Shown: positions 24,269 through 33,992 of the stretch, in pieces | How the letters are laid out: every line of letters begins with the position of its first letter | How positions within the stretch are numbered: the first letter of the stretch is position 1 | Source of the DNA: Paracoccaceae bacterium | GTDB lineage: Bacteria > Pseudomonadota > Alphaproteobacteria > Rhodobacterales > Rhodobacteraceae | Assembly: GCA_021648025.1 (NCBI GenBank) | Contig: JAKITO010000023.1 | Span: 1 to 49,672, forward strand | DNA: 49,672 bases | Reading direction: 5' to 3' | Notes under the pieces: model-generated | The model's input: the letters and a program-made list of their open reading frames with translations, nothing else | Told to the model about the DNA's origin: nothing | Database searches by the model: none | Translations under genes and position numbers: made by a program

Positions 24269-24619
24269 ATGCGTTACATTCGCTATGCCTTTCTTGGCAC
24301 ACTGGGGATTGTTCTGATCTCGGTGTCACTGGCCAACCGCGCAATGGTCGAACTAAAGCTGATACCGGATGTTCTGGCAGAAACAGTCGGCTTCAACCTT
24401 GGCATCTCCCTGCCGTTGTTTGTGGTGGTTCTGGGCGGGATATCCGCCGGTCTTGTAATCGGGTTTGTCTGGGAATGGCTGCGCGAACACAAACATCGCC
24501 GCGCAGTCGGGCAGAAAACCCGAGAAGTGCATAATCTTGAGCGTGAAGTGACACGGCTCAAAGGCGAAAAGCATCAGGGCAAGGACGAGGTTCTGGCCAT
24601 TCTGGACGAAGCCGGCTGA
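24269..24619 (+). CDS. lapA: LapA-domain (DUF1049) membrane protein
   Basis: 116 residues. Two membrane spans (5-23 and 46-70) with the family's small periplasmic turn ([12 protein letters not shown]) and a C-terminal charged coiled coil ([15 protein letters not shown]). In enterobacteria LapA with LapB tunes LpxC turnover and LPS synthesis; the same role is inferred. LapB is not in the window. Its place between ihfB and trpF is usual in roseobacters. Confidence 0.87.
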   Translation: MRYIRYAFLGTLGIVLISVSLANRAMVELKLIPDVLAETVGFNLGISLPLFVVVLGGISAGLVIGFVWEWLREHKHRRAVGQKTREVHNLEREVTRLKGEKHQGKDEVLAILDEAG

Positions 24620-24627
24620 GCAAGTCC

Positions 24628-25272
24628 ATGGTTGCCGATACACGCGTCAAAATCTGCGGGTTGAGCAAGAGTACCGACATCGAAGCTGCGGTCGGTGCGG
24701 GTGCTGCCTATGTCGGGTTTGTATTTTTCCCGAAATCCCCACGCCATATCAGCTTTGAAACTGCAAGTGTTCTGGCGGCAAGTGTTCCGGCCGGCATCTG
24801 CAAAGTGGCGCTGACGGTGAACGCCGATAACGCCCTGCTGGACCAACTGACCGAAAAGGTGCCGTTGGACATGTTGCAACTGCACGGATCCGAATCGCCC
24901 GACCGGGTGGCCGAGGTGAAAGACCGCTATGGTCTGCCGGTAATGAAGGCGATTGGCGTGGCGGACGAGACGGACTTGCCAGCACTTCAGGAATATTCGC
25001 ACGCTGCTGACCAAATACTGGTGGACGCCAAACCACCCGCCGGAGCCGCCCTGCCCGGAGGCAACGGGCTGGCGTTTGACTGGAGGCTGATTGCCGGGCG
25101 GCGCTGGGTGGTGCCTTGGATGCTCGCCGGGGGGCTGACGCCCGGGAATGTCCGAGAGGCCGTTCGGTTGACCGGGGCGGGTCAGGTTGATGTGTCGTCG
25201 GGCGTGGAAAGCGCGCAAGGAAACAAAGACAAGGCTTTGATCCGGGCATTTTGCAAGGCGGCCAATGGGTAA
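24628..25272 (+). CDS. trpF: Phosphoribosylanthranilate isomerase TrpF
   Basis: 214 residues. Third step of tryptophan synthesis from anthranilate. TIM barrel with catalytic Cys in VKICGL near the N-terminus, [12 protein letters not shown] at strand 2, [12 protein letters not shown], and [14 protein letters not shown] with phosphate-binding residues. The general-acid Asp is probably in ILVDAK. 9 bp after lapA. In relatives trpB follows at once; here two unrelated genes are in between. Confidence 0.97.
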   Translation: MVADTRVKICGLSKSTDIEAAVGAGAAYVGFVFFPKSPRHISFETASVLAASVPAGICKVALTVNADNALLDQLTEKVPLDMLQLHGSESPDRVAEVKDRYGLPVMKAIGVADETDLPALQEYSHAADQILVDAKPPAGAALPGGNGLAFDWRLIAGRRWVVPWMLAGGLTPGNVREAVRLTGAGQVDVSSGVESAQGNKDKALIRAFCKAANG

Positions 25273-25359
25273 ACGAAATTGTTATGACCCGATGTTTGAC
25301 GTTTCAAGAAATGCGACTAGTGTGGCCACTAAATAACAGCCAGAACAGGGATTTCCACA

Positions 25360-25806
25360 ATGAAAAAGACTTTTCAGATCGCCGGATTGATGTTGATCGT
25401 CGCCGCCACCGCCGCGCTGGCGCATACCGGGGTCAAAGACCCTACCGTCAAGGCATGGATGATCGGGATGGGGGAAATTGGCGACAACACCAAAGTACTG
25501 GGGTCCATGGCCAAGGGAGAGGCCGTATTTGATGCAGAGGCCGCGCGCAAAGCGGCCGGTGCAATTGCTGAACACGCAGGGCAGATATCCGTTCTGTTTA
25601 AAGAGCAGGCAGCCGATCCCAAATCCGAAGCGTTGCCGGTCATCTGGCAAACTTACAGCGATTTCCTTGTCAAGGCGGACGCGCTTGAGATGGCTGCATC
25701 CGCGGCTGCAAGCAGCATCCAGGCCGAAGGCGATTTGCGCCCGGCCCTTGCGGCGATTGGCGGGACCTGCAAAGCCTGCCATCAAACCTATCGCCTGAAG
25801 AAATAG
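25360..25806 (+). CDS. Class II cytochrome c (c'/c-556-like)
   Basis: 148 residues. Signal peptide (IAGLMLIVAATAALA), then a four-helix bundle, with the haem attachment motif CKACH only 12 residues from the C-terminus (GTCKACHQTYRLKK), as in cytochromes c' and c-556. An MIGMGEIGDN stretch near residue 30 may supply the axial Met of the six-coordinate c-556 type. Periplasmic electron carrier or gas-binding protein. RBS AGGG. Lies between trpF and trpB. Confidence 0.92.
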   Translation: MKKTFQIAGLMLIVAATAALAHTGVKDPTVKAWMIGMGEIGDNTKVLGSMAKGEAVFDAEAARKAAGAIAEHAGQISVLFKEQAADPKSEALPVIWQTYSDFLVKADALEMAASAAASSIQAEGDLRPALAAIGGTCKACHQTYRLKK

Positions 25807-25970
25807 CCCATTCACCAAAATGCCTCAAGAATGTCACAGTAGCGGGCCGCCGCACTTTTGCCGCAATCATGCCCGGTTTCCGGCACAGTTATGGTCCAAA
25901 TGTGTCAGAACGGTGCAGGAATGGGGAAACGTCCCTGCCCCGTAATGACGCTGCTATTTCGGGTAATGAT

Positions 25971-26642
25971 ATGACAAATGGTTTGAAACACGACGCGACT
26001 GTTCGGTCCAAAACAATTGGACTGGGTGATGATAACGACACAGCAACACCCAGCCCGGACTGTCACATGACACCCGAACGTCTGGTCCACGATCTATTGG
26101 AGGGCACCGGCGCGCTGGACGCTTCCGCCGAGTCTGAGCAACCTTGCGAAGAGGCGAATGCCCAGCAAGCGAAGCCGCGCCGGTCTTTGGCTGATCGCCT
26201 GATCGCAACACCCTTTCGGCAGTTTTCTGCCGGTCTGACCTCAACCAAAATGGCGATTTTGTCTTATCAGCCGGTGCCGCGCCATATCGCCCTGTTACTG
26301 ATGGTGACCATTCTGCTGATAGTGCCCTGGCTTGTTCCTTCATTGCTCGCCGGAGTTCTGGGGATTGTTGCCTTTACTTACCTGGTCCTTGGGCATGACT
26401 TCTCCTGCAAAATGGTAGCAACTTGGTTCAAGTGGCTGAAACGACGCGATTCGCACGGTGCCGAAGTGGTTCGTGCCCGTGCCGAGCGGGTTTCAAACCG
26501 CCTCACGCGCTGGCTCGACCATTTGCCAGCCAATTGGACCACCGGGCTGTATCTGCCAGATTTTGCGATTGCGGAAGATTTCTCTGAAAAGTTGAAAAGC
26601 GATCCATTTGGTCGGCTGACGGGCAAGGCACAAAACTACTGA
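25971..26642 (+). CDS. Unrecognised membrane-anchored protein
   Basis: 223 residues from ATG 25971; the start is uncertain as no strong RBS is seen and the frame opens at 25869. Residues 1-95 are polar and Asp/Glu-rich; a hydrophobic region at about 105-150 gives two spans (IALLLMVTILLIVPWLVPSL, then LAGVLGIVAFTYLVLG). The C-terminal 70 residues are basic (FKWLKRRDSHGAEVVRARAE) and cytosolic. I do not know a family for it. Codon use looks like that of its neighbours. It separates the cytochrome from trpB. Confidence 0.65.
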   Translation: MTNGLKHDATVRSKTIGLGDDNDTATPSPDCHMTPERLVHDLLEGTGALDASAESEQPCEEANAQQAKPRRSLADRLIATPFRQFSAGLTSTKMAILSYQPVPRHIALLLMVTILLIVPWLVPSLLAGVLGIVAFTYLVLGHDFSCKMVATWFKWLKRRDSHGAEVVRARAERVSNRLTRWLDHLPANWTTGLYLPDFAIAEDFSEKLKSDPFGRLTGKAQNY

Positions 26643-26831
26643 AGCCATTCGACTTTTCCTGAGACACTGTATCTGATTTGCTGGCGCGGCCGCGTTTACT
26701 TTCAAACCCGTTCAACGGCAAATCTTGGTCAATGTTAAGTCGAAGGGCTATAACTGTAACCTTAGGGCTGGCAATATTCGCCCATGTCCAATATCCACGG
26801 CTGCGTTACCATCAACAGACAGGCGCACCCG

Positions 26832-28076
26832 ATGAACGACCTTTTCAACTCATTCATGTCCGGTCCCGATGAAAGTGGCCGGTTTGGCATCTTTGGCGGG
26901 CGGTTTGTATCCGAAACCCTGATGCCGCTGATCCTTAGCCTTGAGGAAGAATATGAAAAGGCCAAGACCGATCAAAGTTTCTGGGACCAGATGGATGACC
27001 TCTGGAAGAACTATGTGGGGCGGCCCAGCCCGCTTTATCATGCCGAACGTCTGACGCAGCACCTTGGTGGGGCCAAAATTTACCTTAAACGCGACGAATT
27101 GAACCATACCGGCGCGCATAAGATCAACAACGTGCTGGGCCAGATTATTCTGGCGATGCGGATGGGAAAAACCCGGATCATCGCCGAAACCGGGGCCGGC
27201 CAACACGGCGTCGCCACCGCCACGGTCTGCGCCAAATTCGGGTTGAAATGTATCGTCTATATGGGTGCGCATGATGTGCAACGTCAGGCGCCCAATGTGT
27301 TCCGTATGCGCCTGTTGGGGGCCGAGGTCATTCCGGTCACTTCCGGTCGCGGCACCCTTAAGGACGCGATGAACGATGCCTTGCGCGATTGGGTGACCAA
27401 TGTGCGGGACACGTTTTATTGCATCGGCACCGTTGCCGGGCCGCATCCTTATCCGGCGATGGTACGGGACTTTCAGTCGATCATCGGCAAAGAGGCCAAA
27501 GTGCAGATGATGGAGGCCGAAGGGCGTTTGCCCGATACGCTGATTGCCGCCATTGGCGGTGGGTCCAACGCCATGGGCCTGTTCTTTCCGTTCCTCGATG
27601 ACAAGGACGTCAATATCATCGGCGTCGAGGCCGGCGGCAAAGGGGTGAATGCCAAGATGGAACATTGCGCCTCACTGACCGGCGGTCGCCCCGGCGTTCT
27701 GCATGGCAACCGTACCTATCTGTTACAGGACGACGACGGGCAGATCCTGGAAGGGTATTCGATTTCCGCGGGCCTTGATTATCCCGGCATCGGCCCCGAA
27801 CATTCCTGGCTGCACGAGGTGGGCCGGGCAAAGTATGTCTCGATTACCGACATGGAAGCGTTGGAAGCATTCCAACTAAGTTGCGAATTAGAGGGTATAA
27901 TTCCGGCCCTGGAGCCATCACACGCCCTGGCGCATGTAATGAAGATCGCCCCCGAACTGCCCGCCGATCACCTGATCTGCATGAATATGTGCGGGCGCGG
28001 CGACAAGGATATCTTTACCGTCGCCAAACACCTTGGGTTCGATATGTCCGACACCGAAGGACGGGTTGCCGGCTGA
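26832..28076 (+). CDS. trpB: Tryptophan synthase beta subunit
   Basis: 414 residues from ATG 26832; the earlier ATG 26784 adds an atypical N-terminus. The PLP Lys is in [27 protein letters not shown] and [16 protein letters not shown] bind the cofactor phosphate; [15 protein letters not shown] is near the end. Condenses indole with serine. trpA is not in the window. The stop is 1 bp from the convergent DUF2237 gene. Confidence 0.98.
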   Translation: MNDLFNSFMSGPDESGRFGIFGGRFVSETLMPLILSLEEEYEKAKTDQSFWDQMDDLWKNYVGRPSPLYHAERLTQHLGGAKIYLKRDELNHTGAHKINNVLGQIILAMRMGKTRIIAETGAGQHGVATATVCAKFGLKCIVYMGAHDVQRQAPNVFRMRLLGAEVIPVTSGRGTLKDAMNDALRDWVTNVRDTFYCIGTVAGPHPYPAMVRDFQSIIGKEAKVQMMEAEGRLPDTLIAAIGGGSNAMGLFFPFLDDKDVNIIGVEAGGKGVNAKMEHCASLTGGRPGVLHGNRTYLLQDDDGQILEGYSISAGLDYPGIGPEHSWLHEVGRAKYVSITDMEALEAFQLSCELEGIIPALEPSHALAHVMKIAPELPADHLICMNMCGRGDKDIFTVAKHLGFDMSDTEGRVAG

Positions 28077-28077
28077 C

Positions 28078-28455
28078 CTATTGCGCAACCAACCGGCTGG
28101 CCTTCAGCACATCCAAAGTCACTATTTCCAGAGCGCGTTTATGCGTCGCCGCCAGATTGACCAATGGCGCACAGCCTTCGTCGTGGGCTTGCAGGAACCG
28201 CGCGGCACACAGGCACCAATGGTCGCCGGGTTTCAACCCCGCAAAGCCGAACTCCCGGCGGGGCGTGCTCAGGTCGTTGCCCACGTATTTCGAATAGGCC
28301 AGAAATTCGGCTGTCATCACGGTACAGACCGTATGGCTGCCCTGATCTTCGTCGCAGGTGTTGCAATGGCCGTCGCGAAAGAAGCCGGTCACCGGGTCGG
28401 TGGAACACAAGGCAAGTACCTCGCCCAACACGTTTATTGAATCATCAGGTTTCAT
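28078..28455 (-). CDS. DUF2237 family protein
   Basis: 125 residues from ATG 28455 (MKPDDSINVLGEVLALCST). Family motifs: STDPVTGFFRDGHCNT, SHTVCTVMTAEFLAYSK, GNDLSTPRREFGFAGLKPGD and WCLCAARFLQA. Several conserved Cys and His suggest a metal site, but no activity is known to me. Tail to tail with trpB, 79 bp after the EamA gene on the same strand. Confidence 0.93.
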   Translation of the reverse strand: MKPDDSINVLGEVLALCSTDPVTGFFRDGHCNTCDEDQGSHTVCTVMTAEFLAYSKYVGNDLSTPRREFGFAGLKPGDHWCLCAARFLQAHDEGCAPLVNLAATHKRALEIVTLDVLKASRLVAQ

Positions 28456-28534
28456 AACCACAAGCCTACAGGTTTTTGCGATTCTGCGGAACATGTTTAT
28501 GTTGCCCTGGCCAACGCCCGGTTACGACACGTCA

Positions 28535-29473
28535 CTAACTTTTCGGGTCACTGACCGCGCGCGCCTTGCCGCGCTCTAGCCCCAAATGGTGTTCGCGCCA
28601 GATCACCAGAATATTGCCGGCAATTACCAGGCCCGCACCAATCAGCATCACCACGGTTGGCAGTTCTGAAAACCAGACAAACCCGATCAGGATGGCGAAC
28701 AACATTGATGAATAGTCGACCGGGGCCAGCATCGACACTGCTCCGAATCGGTACGAGGATGTCACCAGTATCTGCGCAACCCCACCCAGAACGCCCGAAA
28801 AGACCAACAAGCCTATTGTGCCAGGAGAAGGAACAACCCAGCCGAACGGCGCAGAAAACAATGACAGGACCGACGCCGTAACCGAGAAGTAGAACACAAT
28901 GGCCGCGGTGTGTTCGCCCTGAACCATTTGGCGCACAAATATCTGGACAAAGGCCCGTGCAACCGTCGCCACCAAAATAAGCAAGGCCCCCAAAGTCGCC
29001 GTATTCTCTAATGATGCACCCGCGCCCAAACGCGGCCACAGCATGATCAGCACACCAACCAGTCCCAACAGAACGGCAGATATCCGCACCATCCTGATTC
29101 GTTCTCCCAGCATTATTGCCGCCAGAACAAGGGTGAATATTGGCGTGGCATAGCCAATTGCCGTGACCTCGGGCAGCGGTAACATCCCCAGCCCGGCGAA
29201 TGTCAGCCCCATGGCTGCCGTCCCCAGAATTCCGCGCCGAAAATGCAACATAGGGTGGCGGGTGATCAACCCCTGACGCAGCTGGCCCCGCGCGGTCAGC
29301 CAGATCAGGATCACCGGGATGGCAAAGAACGAGCGGAAGAATACCGCCTCACCCGGGGGCACCTCTTCAGAGGTGTATTTAATCAGTGCCGCCATCAGCG
29401 TGAAGCAGAATACCGCCGTCAATTTCAGGCCAATCGCCAATCCAGGTCGATGCGATGTTAAGTACCTTGCCAT
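28535..29473 (-). CDS. EamA/DMT-superfamily transporter
   Basis: 312 residues from ATG 29473; the frame is open much further upstream but that part is not membrane-like. Ten membrane spans in two EamA halves: the first begins LAIGLKLTAVFCFTLMAALI, the second near LLILVATVARAFVQIFV. PPGEAVFFRSFFAIP and GAVSMLAPVDYSSMLFAI are typical. Probable exporter of a small metabolite; substrate unknown. Divergent from the malonyl-CoA ligase pseudogene with 104 bp between starts. Confidence 0.9.
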   Translation of the reverse strand: MARYLTSHRPGLAIGLKLTAVFCFTLMAALIKYTSEEVPPGEAVFFRSFFAIPVILIWLTARGQLRQGLITRHPMLHFRRGILGTAAMGLTFAGLGMLPLPEVTAIGYATPIFTLVLAAIMLGERIRMVRISAVLLGLVGVLIMLWPRLGAGASLENTATLGALLILVATVARAFVQIFVRQMVQGEHTAAIVFYFSVTASVLSLFSAPFGWVVPSPGTIGLLVFSGVLGGVAQILVTSSYRFGAVSMLAPVDYSSMLFAILIGFVWFSELPTVVMLIGAGLVIAGNILVIWREHHLGLERGKARAVSDPKS

Positions 29474-29577
29474 AGCGGGACCCTGCGCCTTTGACGGGCA
29501 AAGATCAACGGGTTGATTTTGGCATGGGTCCGGGCGCAGATAGGGCCGCAGATACACCCAAAGCAGGACCAGTTCAG

Positions 29578-31079
29578 ATGTATGACACCAACTTTTTGAT
29601 TTCACGCCTGGGTGCGACCTGCGAAGAGCGTAGCGATGAGCCATTTGCGCAATTGCCGGGGGGGCGACGCGTGACCTTTGGTGATCTGTTTGCGGGTGCT
29701 GAACGGATGGCAAGTGCGTTGGTGACTTCAGGTGTCACCCCCGGAGACCGGGTGGCGGTGCAAGTTGCCAAAACCATCGAAGCGGTTGAACTCTATCTGG
29801 GCACGGTGATGGCGGGTGCTGTGTTCCTGCCTTTGAATCCGGCCTATACCACGCCGGAAGTGGCCTATTTCCTGGGTGATGCCACCCCCGCACTGGTGGT
29901 TTGCGATCCTGCACGCCACAGCGAAATTGTCGAAATTTCCAGAGAGGCCCCGGTGCTGACCCTGGACGCGAATGGGCAAGGAACGTTGCGCAATCTGGCG
30001 GATGATCAGCCGGGGTTCAAGGCTGTGGCGCGCGGCCCGAACGACCTTGCGGCAATCCTGTATACATCGGGCACCACCGGGCGGTCCAAGGGAGCAATGT
30101 TAAGCCATAACAATCTTGCCAGCAATTCCATGGTCTTGCGCGACTATTGGCGCTTTACCCCGGACGACATATTAATCCATGCCTTGCCGATCTTTCACAC
30201 TCATGGGCTGTTTGTCGCCACCAATGTGGCCCTTTTGGCGGGGGCACAGGTGGTGTTTCTGCCGCAGTTCGACACGGACGCCATTCTTGACGCCATGCCC
30301 AATGCCACCGTTTTGATGGGGGTACCAACGTTCTACACAAGGTTATTGGCCGACGACCGGCTGACCGTCGAAAGGGCCGCAAACATGCGGCTGTTCATCT
30401 CAGGCTCAGCGCCATTGCTGGTGGACACCCATAAAGCATGGGAGACCCGCACCACCCATCGCATTCTGGAACGCTATGGTATGACCGAAACCAATATGAA
30501 CACCTCGAACCCTATGACGGCGACCGCCGCGCCGGGACGGTTGGTTTGCCCCTGCCGGGGGTCGAGGTACGGGTGATGGACGGCGACGAGGTCGCGCAAG
30601 GTGAAATTGGCGTTTTGCATGTGCGCGGAGACAATGTATTTCAAGGTTATTGGCAGATGCCGGAAAAGACCGCAGAGGAATTGCTGCCGGATAGGTGGTT
30701 CATCACCGGTGATTTGGCGCAAATTGACAAGGACGGGTATGTCTCGATTGTCGGGCGGCAGAAGGACCTGATCATTACCGGTGGTTTCAATGTCTACCCA
30801 AAAGAGATCGAGGCGCTGATCGATGATCTGCCCGGCGTGTCGGAAAGTGCGGTGATCGGCGTGGCGCACCCGGATTTTGGCGAAGCGGTGGTGGCAATTG
30901 TGGTACCGGAAAAGCCCGGGTTGGATATTGACGTGATCGGCGTGGCACTAAACCGGCAATTAGCGAAATTCAAGCAGCCAAAACGGGTGATTCTGGTCAA
31001 AGCACTGGTGCGCAACACCATGGGCAAGGTGCAGAAAAAGGCGCTGCGTGAGGCCCACGCAAACCTGTTCATGGGCTAG
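29578..31079 (+). pseudogene. matB: Malonyl-CoA synthetase (MatB-like), interrupted by a 1-nt frameshift
   Basis: The first 312 codons (from MYDTNFLISRLG) carry the AMP-binding motif ILYTSGTTGRSKGAM and HALPIFHTHGLFV, ending RYGMTETNMNTSNP. The rest is in the next frame: YDGDRRAGTVGLPLPGVEV, DRWFITGDLAQIDKDG, GRQKDLIITGGFNVYPKEIE and a C-terminal GKVQKKALRE. Joining them needs one extra C in the CCC run at 30510-30512; the repaired gene has 501 codons, the family length. Everything else is conserved, so this is either a recent mutation or a base-calling error. If intact it would make malonyl-CoA from malonate, CoA and ATP. Convergent with alkB. Confidence 0.9.
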
Positions 31080-31085
31080 CCAGCG

Positions 31086-32219
31086 CTAACTCGGCGGCGG
31101 CGTTGTGTGTTTATTATAGGCCGTCCAGTCAACAACTTCCGGATAGTACGCCTCGCGCCAGCGCCGCACCCTTGGGTTCATCATACGCCGCCAAACCGGT
31201 GGCATCATCGCCATGATGGTCATGATCGGATAGCTATACGGCAGTTGCGGCGCCTCGGCCGCACTATAATTCTGCAACAAGGGAAACCGTCGGTCAGGTC
31301 TATAGTGGTGATCCGAATGGCGCTGCAAATTGATCATCAACCAGTTTGAAACTTTATGTGCTGCGTTCCACGAATGGTGCGGCTTGACATGTTCATATTT
31401 CCCATCACCCAGATGTTTGCGGGTCAGCCCGTAATGTTCAACGTAATTTGCCAGTTCCAGTTGCCATATTGCCACCCCCGCCTGCATAAGGAACAATCCT
31501 ACCCCTGCCAGTCCACCCAGAAGAAACGCCAAGACCAACATTCCGCCCTGCAACGCCCAATAGCGGAAGAACGGATTGGAAAGGTCGCTCCATGGCAGGT
31601 TCTTACGGGCCAGCATGTCCTTTTCGGCACGAAACGCCGAGTGCAAGCATTCGCGTAAGACCCGTGGGTAGAACCGGTGAAACCCTTCGTTATACCGCGC
31701 TGTCACTGTGTCCCGCGGCGTGCCGACATAGCGGTGATGCACCAAAAGATGTTCAGACCGGAAATGCGAATACAAAACCATAGCCAGCTGAATATCACCT
31801 AGCCAGCGTTCAAACCGGCCTTTCTGGTGCATCAACTCGTGACTGTAAGTGATGCCAATCGTGCCGGTAATCACACCGACGCCGAAGAACAAGCCAAGGG
31901 CGGCCACAGTCGACAGATGGTCGGTATGGGTCACGTACCAGATCAGGCTGAACACCGTGATAAACTGAACCGGAACCCAAAGTGTTGTCAGCATCCGATA
32001 CCAGAACAGATCTTCCTCAGATGTTTCCGGATCGGCATTTTCAAGATTCAGGCCAAACACAAAATCCAATGCCGAGAACAGATACCAGGTGACCAGTGGC
32101 GTCAACAAAACCGTCCACCCGCCCGTCACAGCGCTGAACCAAAGCAATGGCACCAGTAGGAATGACAACCAGAACGGCAAGGCGCTTTGCCATAAAGCCA
32201 CTTTCTGTGATGGTATCAT
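31086..32219 (-). CDS. alkB: Alkane 1-monooxygenase AlkB
   Basis: 377 residues. Integral-membrane di-iron hydroxylase that oxidises alkanes at the terminal carbon with rubredoxin. Six membrane spans; His motifs in order: HELMHQ (residue ~128), EHLLVHHRYVGTPRD, LQRHSDHHYRPDRRF, and the AlkB-specific NYVEHYGL. That last motif separates it from fatty-acid desaturases. No rubredoxin or alkane regulator is adjacent. 6 bp from the convergent malonyl-CoA ligase. Confidence 0.93.
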   Translation of the reverse strand: MIPSQKVALWQSALPFWLSFLLVPLLWFSAVTGGWTVLLTPLVTWYLFSALDFVFGLNLENADPETSEEDLFWYRMLTTLWVPVQFITVFSLIWYVTHTDHLSTVAALGLFFGVGVITGTIGITYSHELMHQKGRFERWLGDIQLAMVLYSHFRSEHLLVHHRYVGTPRDTVTARYNEGFHRFYPRVLRECLHSAFRAEKDMLARKNLPWSDLSNPFFRYWALQGGMLVLAFLLGGLAGVGLFLMQAGVAIWQLELANYVEHYGLTRKHLGDGKYEHVKPHHSWNAAHKVSNWLMINLQRHSDHHYRPDRRFPLLQNYSAAEAPQLPYSYPIMTIMAMMPPVWRRMMNPRVRRWREAYYPEVVDWTAYNKHTTPPPS

Positions 32220-32292
32220 GATGCGTGTCCTACAGGTAAGGTGTTGATGTGACGCCTGTATATCAAAGCCTCAGACACTCCCCAAGAGGGTA

Positions 32293-33369
32293 TCAGGACG
32301 CATGCCACAGGTCATAGGCTTTGCGCATCACCGTGGGCAGGTCTGAGGGGCGGAATTGGTGTTTCCGGGTCAGGGTGAATGTCGCAGAAGGCGGTATTTT
32401 CGACAGAACTGCAAACCGAACTGTAAGGAACAGGTGGAAATGGGTGAACGTATGGCGCACCTGTTCGGGCAAGGTCACCCAGTCAGCCGGAAATGGCGGT
32501 GTATCGCGGGGTGATTCATTCCATTCACTTGTGGGCCAGCCCAGCATGCCACCCAAAAGCCCTTTGTCGGGTCTGCGTTCCAGCACCCAGCCACCTGCCG
32601 TACCTTGCGCCAGATAGACAAATCCATGCCGCGTCGGCTTGGGCTTTTTCGCGACCCGCCTGGGCAAATCCATTGCGGTCCCGGCGCATCGCGCAGCACA
32701 GCCGTCGCCAAGTGGGCATCGCCCGCAAGCAGGCTTGTGCACCGTGCAAACCGTAGCCCCCAGGTCCATCACCGCCTGCGCATAATCCCCCGGTCGGGTT
32801 TTCGGCGTAAGGCTGGCGGCTTTGGTCTTTAATGCGGGTTTAACAGCAGGCAGCGGTTCTGAGATGTTGAACAACCGCGCCATGACCCGCTCTACATTTC
32901 CGTCCACCACGGTTTCGGGGTGATCAAACGCAATCGCGGCGATTGCCGCGGCGGTATATGGCCCGATCCCCGGCAACCCCAACAATTGGCCGTAAGTATC
33001 CGGGAACTGCCCGTCATACGCCCCGCTTACCACCCGCGCACATTTCAACAGGTTGCGGGCCCGCGCGTAATACCCCAAACCCGCCCATTCCCCCATGACA
33101 TCGCCATCGTCAGCATCCGCCAACACCATTACCGTCGGCCAGCGACTGACAAAGCGCTGAAAATAGCCGGTAACAGCGGCAACAGTGGTCTGTTGCAACA
33201 TCACTTCTGACAGCCATATGCGATAAGGGTCAGGCCGCACCCCAGCGGCACGGTCCTGTGGTGAAACACGCCACGGCATGACCCGGGCATTGGCATCGTA
33301 CCAGGCCAGCAATGCGACACTGGTATCTTTACCGGCTTTCACCCCGACTTCACGCAATTGTTTAACCAT
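32293..33369 (-). CDS. mutY: A/G-specific adenine DNA glycosylase MutY
   Basis: 358 residues. Removes A opposite 8-oxoG. EVMLQQTTVAAVTGYFQRF near residue 55 is the signature; the helix-hairpin-helix is LPGIGPYTAAAIAAIAF with catalytic Asp in VVDGNVERVM. The iron-sulfur cluster Cys (CxxxxxxCxxCxxxxxC) are in CTVHKPACGRCPLGDGC. A C-terminal NUDIX-like domain starts near residue 225. Divergent from dciA, as usual in the group. Confidence 0.97.
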   Translation of the reverse strand: MVKQLREVGVKAGKDTSVALLAWYDANARVMPWRVSPQDRAAGVRPDPYRIWLSEVMLQQTTVAAVTGYFQRFVSRWPTVMVLADADDGDVMGEWAGLGYYARARNLLKCARVVSGAYDGQFPDTYGQLLGLPGIGPYTAAAIAAIAFDHPETVVDGNVERVMARLFNISEPLPAVKPALKTKAASLTPKTRPGDYAQAVMDLGATVCTVHKPACGRCPLGDGCAARCAGTAMDLPRRVAKKPKPTRHGFVYLAQGTAGGWVLERRPDKGLLGGMLGWPTSEWNESPRDTPPFPADWVTLPEQVRHTFTHFHLFLTVRFAVLSKIPPSATFTLTRKHQFRPSDLPTVMRKAYDLWHAS

Positions 33370-33423
33370 CTGTTAAAGGTTCCTCTGGCACCTGCCTGCC
33401 ACGCGGGTAGAATGGGCACAACT

Positions 33424-33455
33424 ACGTCAGAGCCATAAACCACGTCAGAGCCATA
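33424..33455. repeat. Direct repeat in the mutY-dciA intergenic region
   Basis: ACGTCAGAGCCATA occurs at 33424-33437 and 33442-33455, an 18-bp period. Lies directly before the dciA ribosome site (GGAG). May be a regulatory site or a small slippage duplication. Confidence 0.8.
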
Positions 33456-33470
33456 GTGGAGCCTTTACCA

Positions 33471-33977
33471 ATGCCAGCCCGGCCATCCACCACCCGAGGA
33501 TTCAAACGCACGGCCTCGGTGCTGAGCGACCGGATCAGGCGCGCCGGTGAAAGCCGGGGCTTTGCGGTGTCGCGCCTTTTGACCCACTGGGCGGAAATCG
33601 CCGGGCCTGAAATTGCGGCGATTGCCCGCCCTTCAGATGTCTCATACGGACGCGGCGGGTTTGGCGCGACCCTGACGGTGCTGACCACCGGACCGCAGGC
33701 ACCGATGCTTGAGATGCAAAAGGACCGGCTTCGTGAAAAGGTCAACGCGGTCTATGGTTACAATGCCATTGCCCGCGTTCGCATCACCCAAACCGCACCC
33801 GTCGGGTTCCACGAAGGTCAGGCGCTGTTCAGCCCCGCACCCAAACAACCCGCACCAGCACCCGACCCGGAAATCGCCCGCAAGGCGGCCAAAGCCGTTG
33901 ACCCGGTTTCAGACACAGATCTACGCGCGGCCCTTGAACGTCTGGGCCGAAATATTCTATCCAACCCCATATCCTGA
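33471..33977 (+). CDS. dciA: DciA/DUF721 family protein
   Basis: 168 residues from ATG 33471 with GGAG 9 nt upstream. N-terminal LLTHWAEIAGPEIAAIARP and LTVLTTGPQAPMLEMQKDRL are the DUF721 core; VNAVYGYNAIARVRI closes it. The C-terminal 60 residues are Pro/Ala-rich. DciA-type proteins are proposed loaders of the replicative helicase where DnaC is absent; that role is inferred. 15 bp before the DsbA-like gene. Confidence 0.85.
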   Translation: MPARPSTTRGFKRTASVLSDRIRRAGESRGFAVSRLLTHWAEIAGPEIAAIARPSDVSYGRGGFGATLTVLTTGPQAPMLEMQKDRLREKVNAVYGYNAIARVRITQTAPVGFHEGQALFSPAPKQPAPAPDPEIARKAAKAVDPVSDTDLRAALERLGRNILSNPIS

Positions 33978-33992
33978 GTTAAGAGGTACCAA

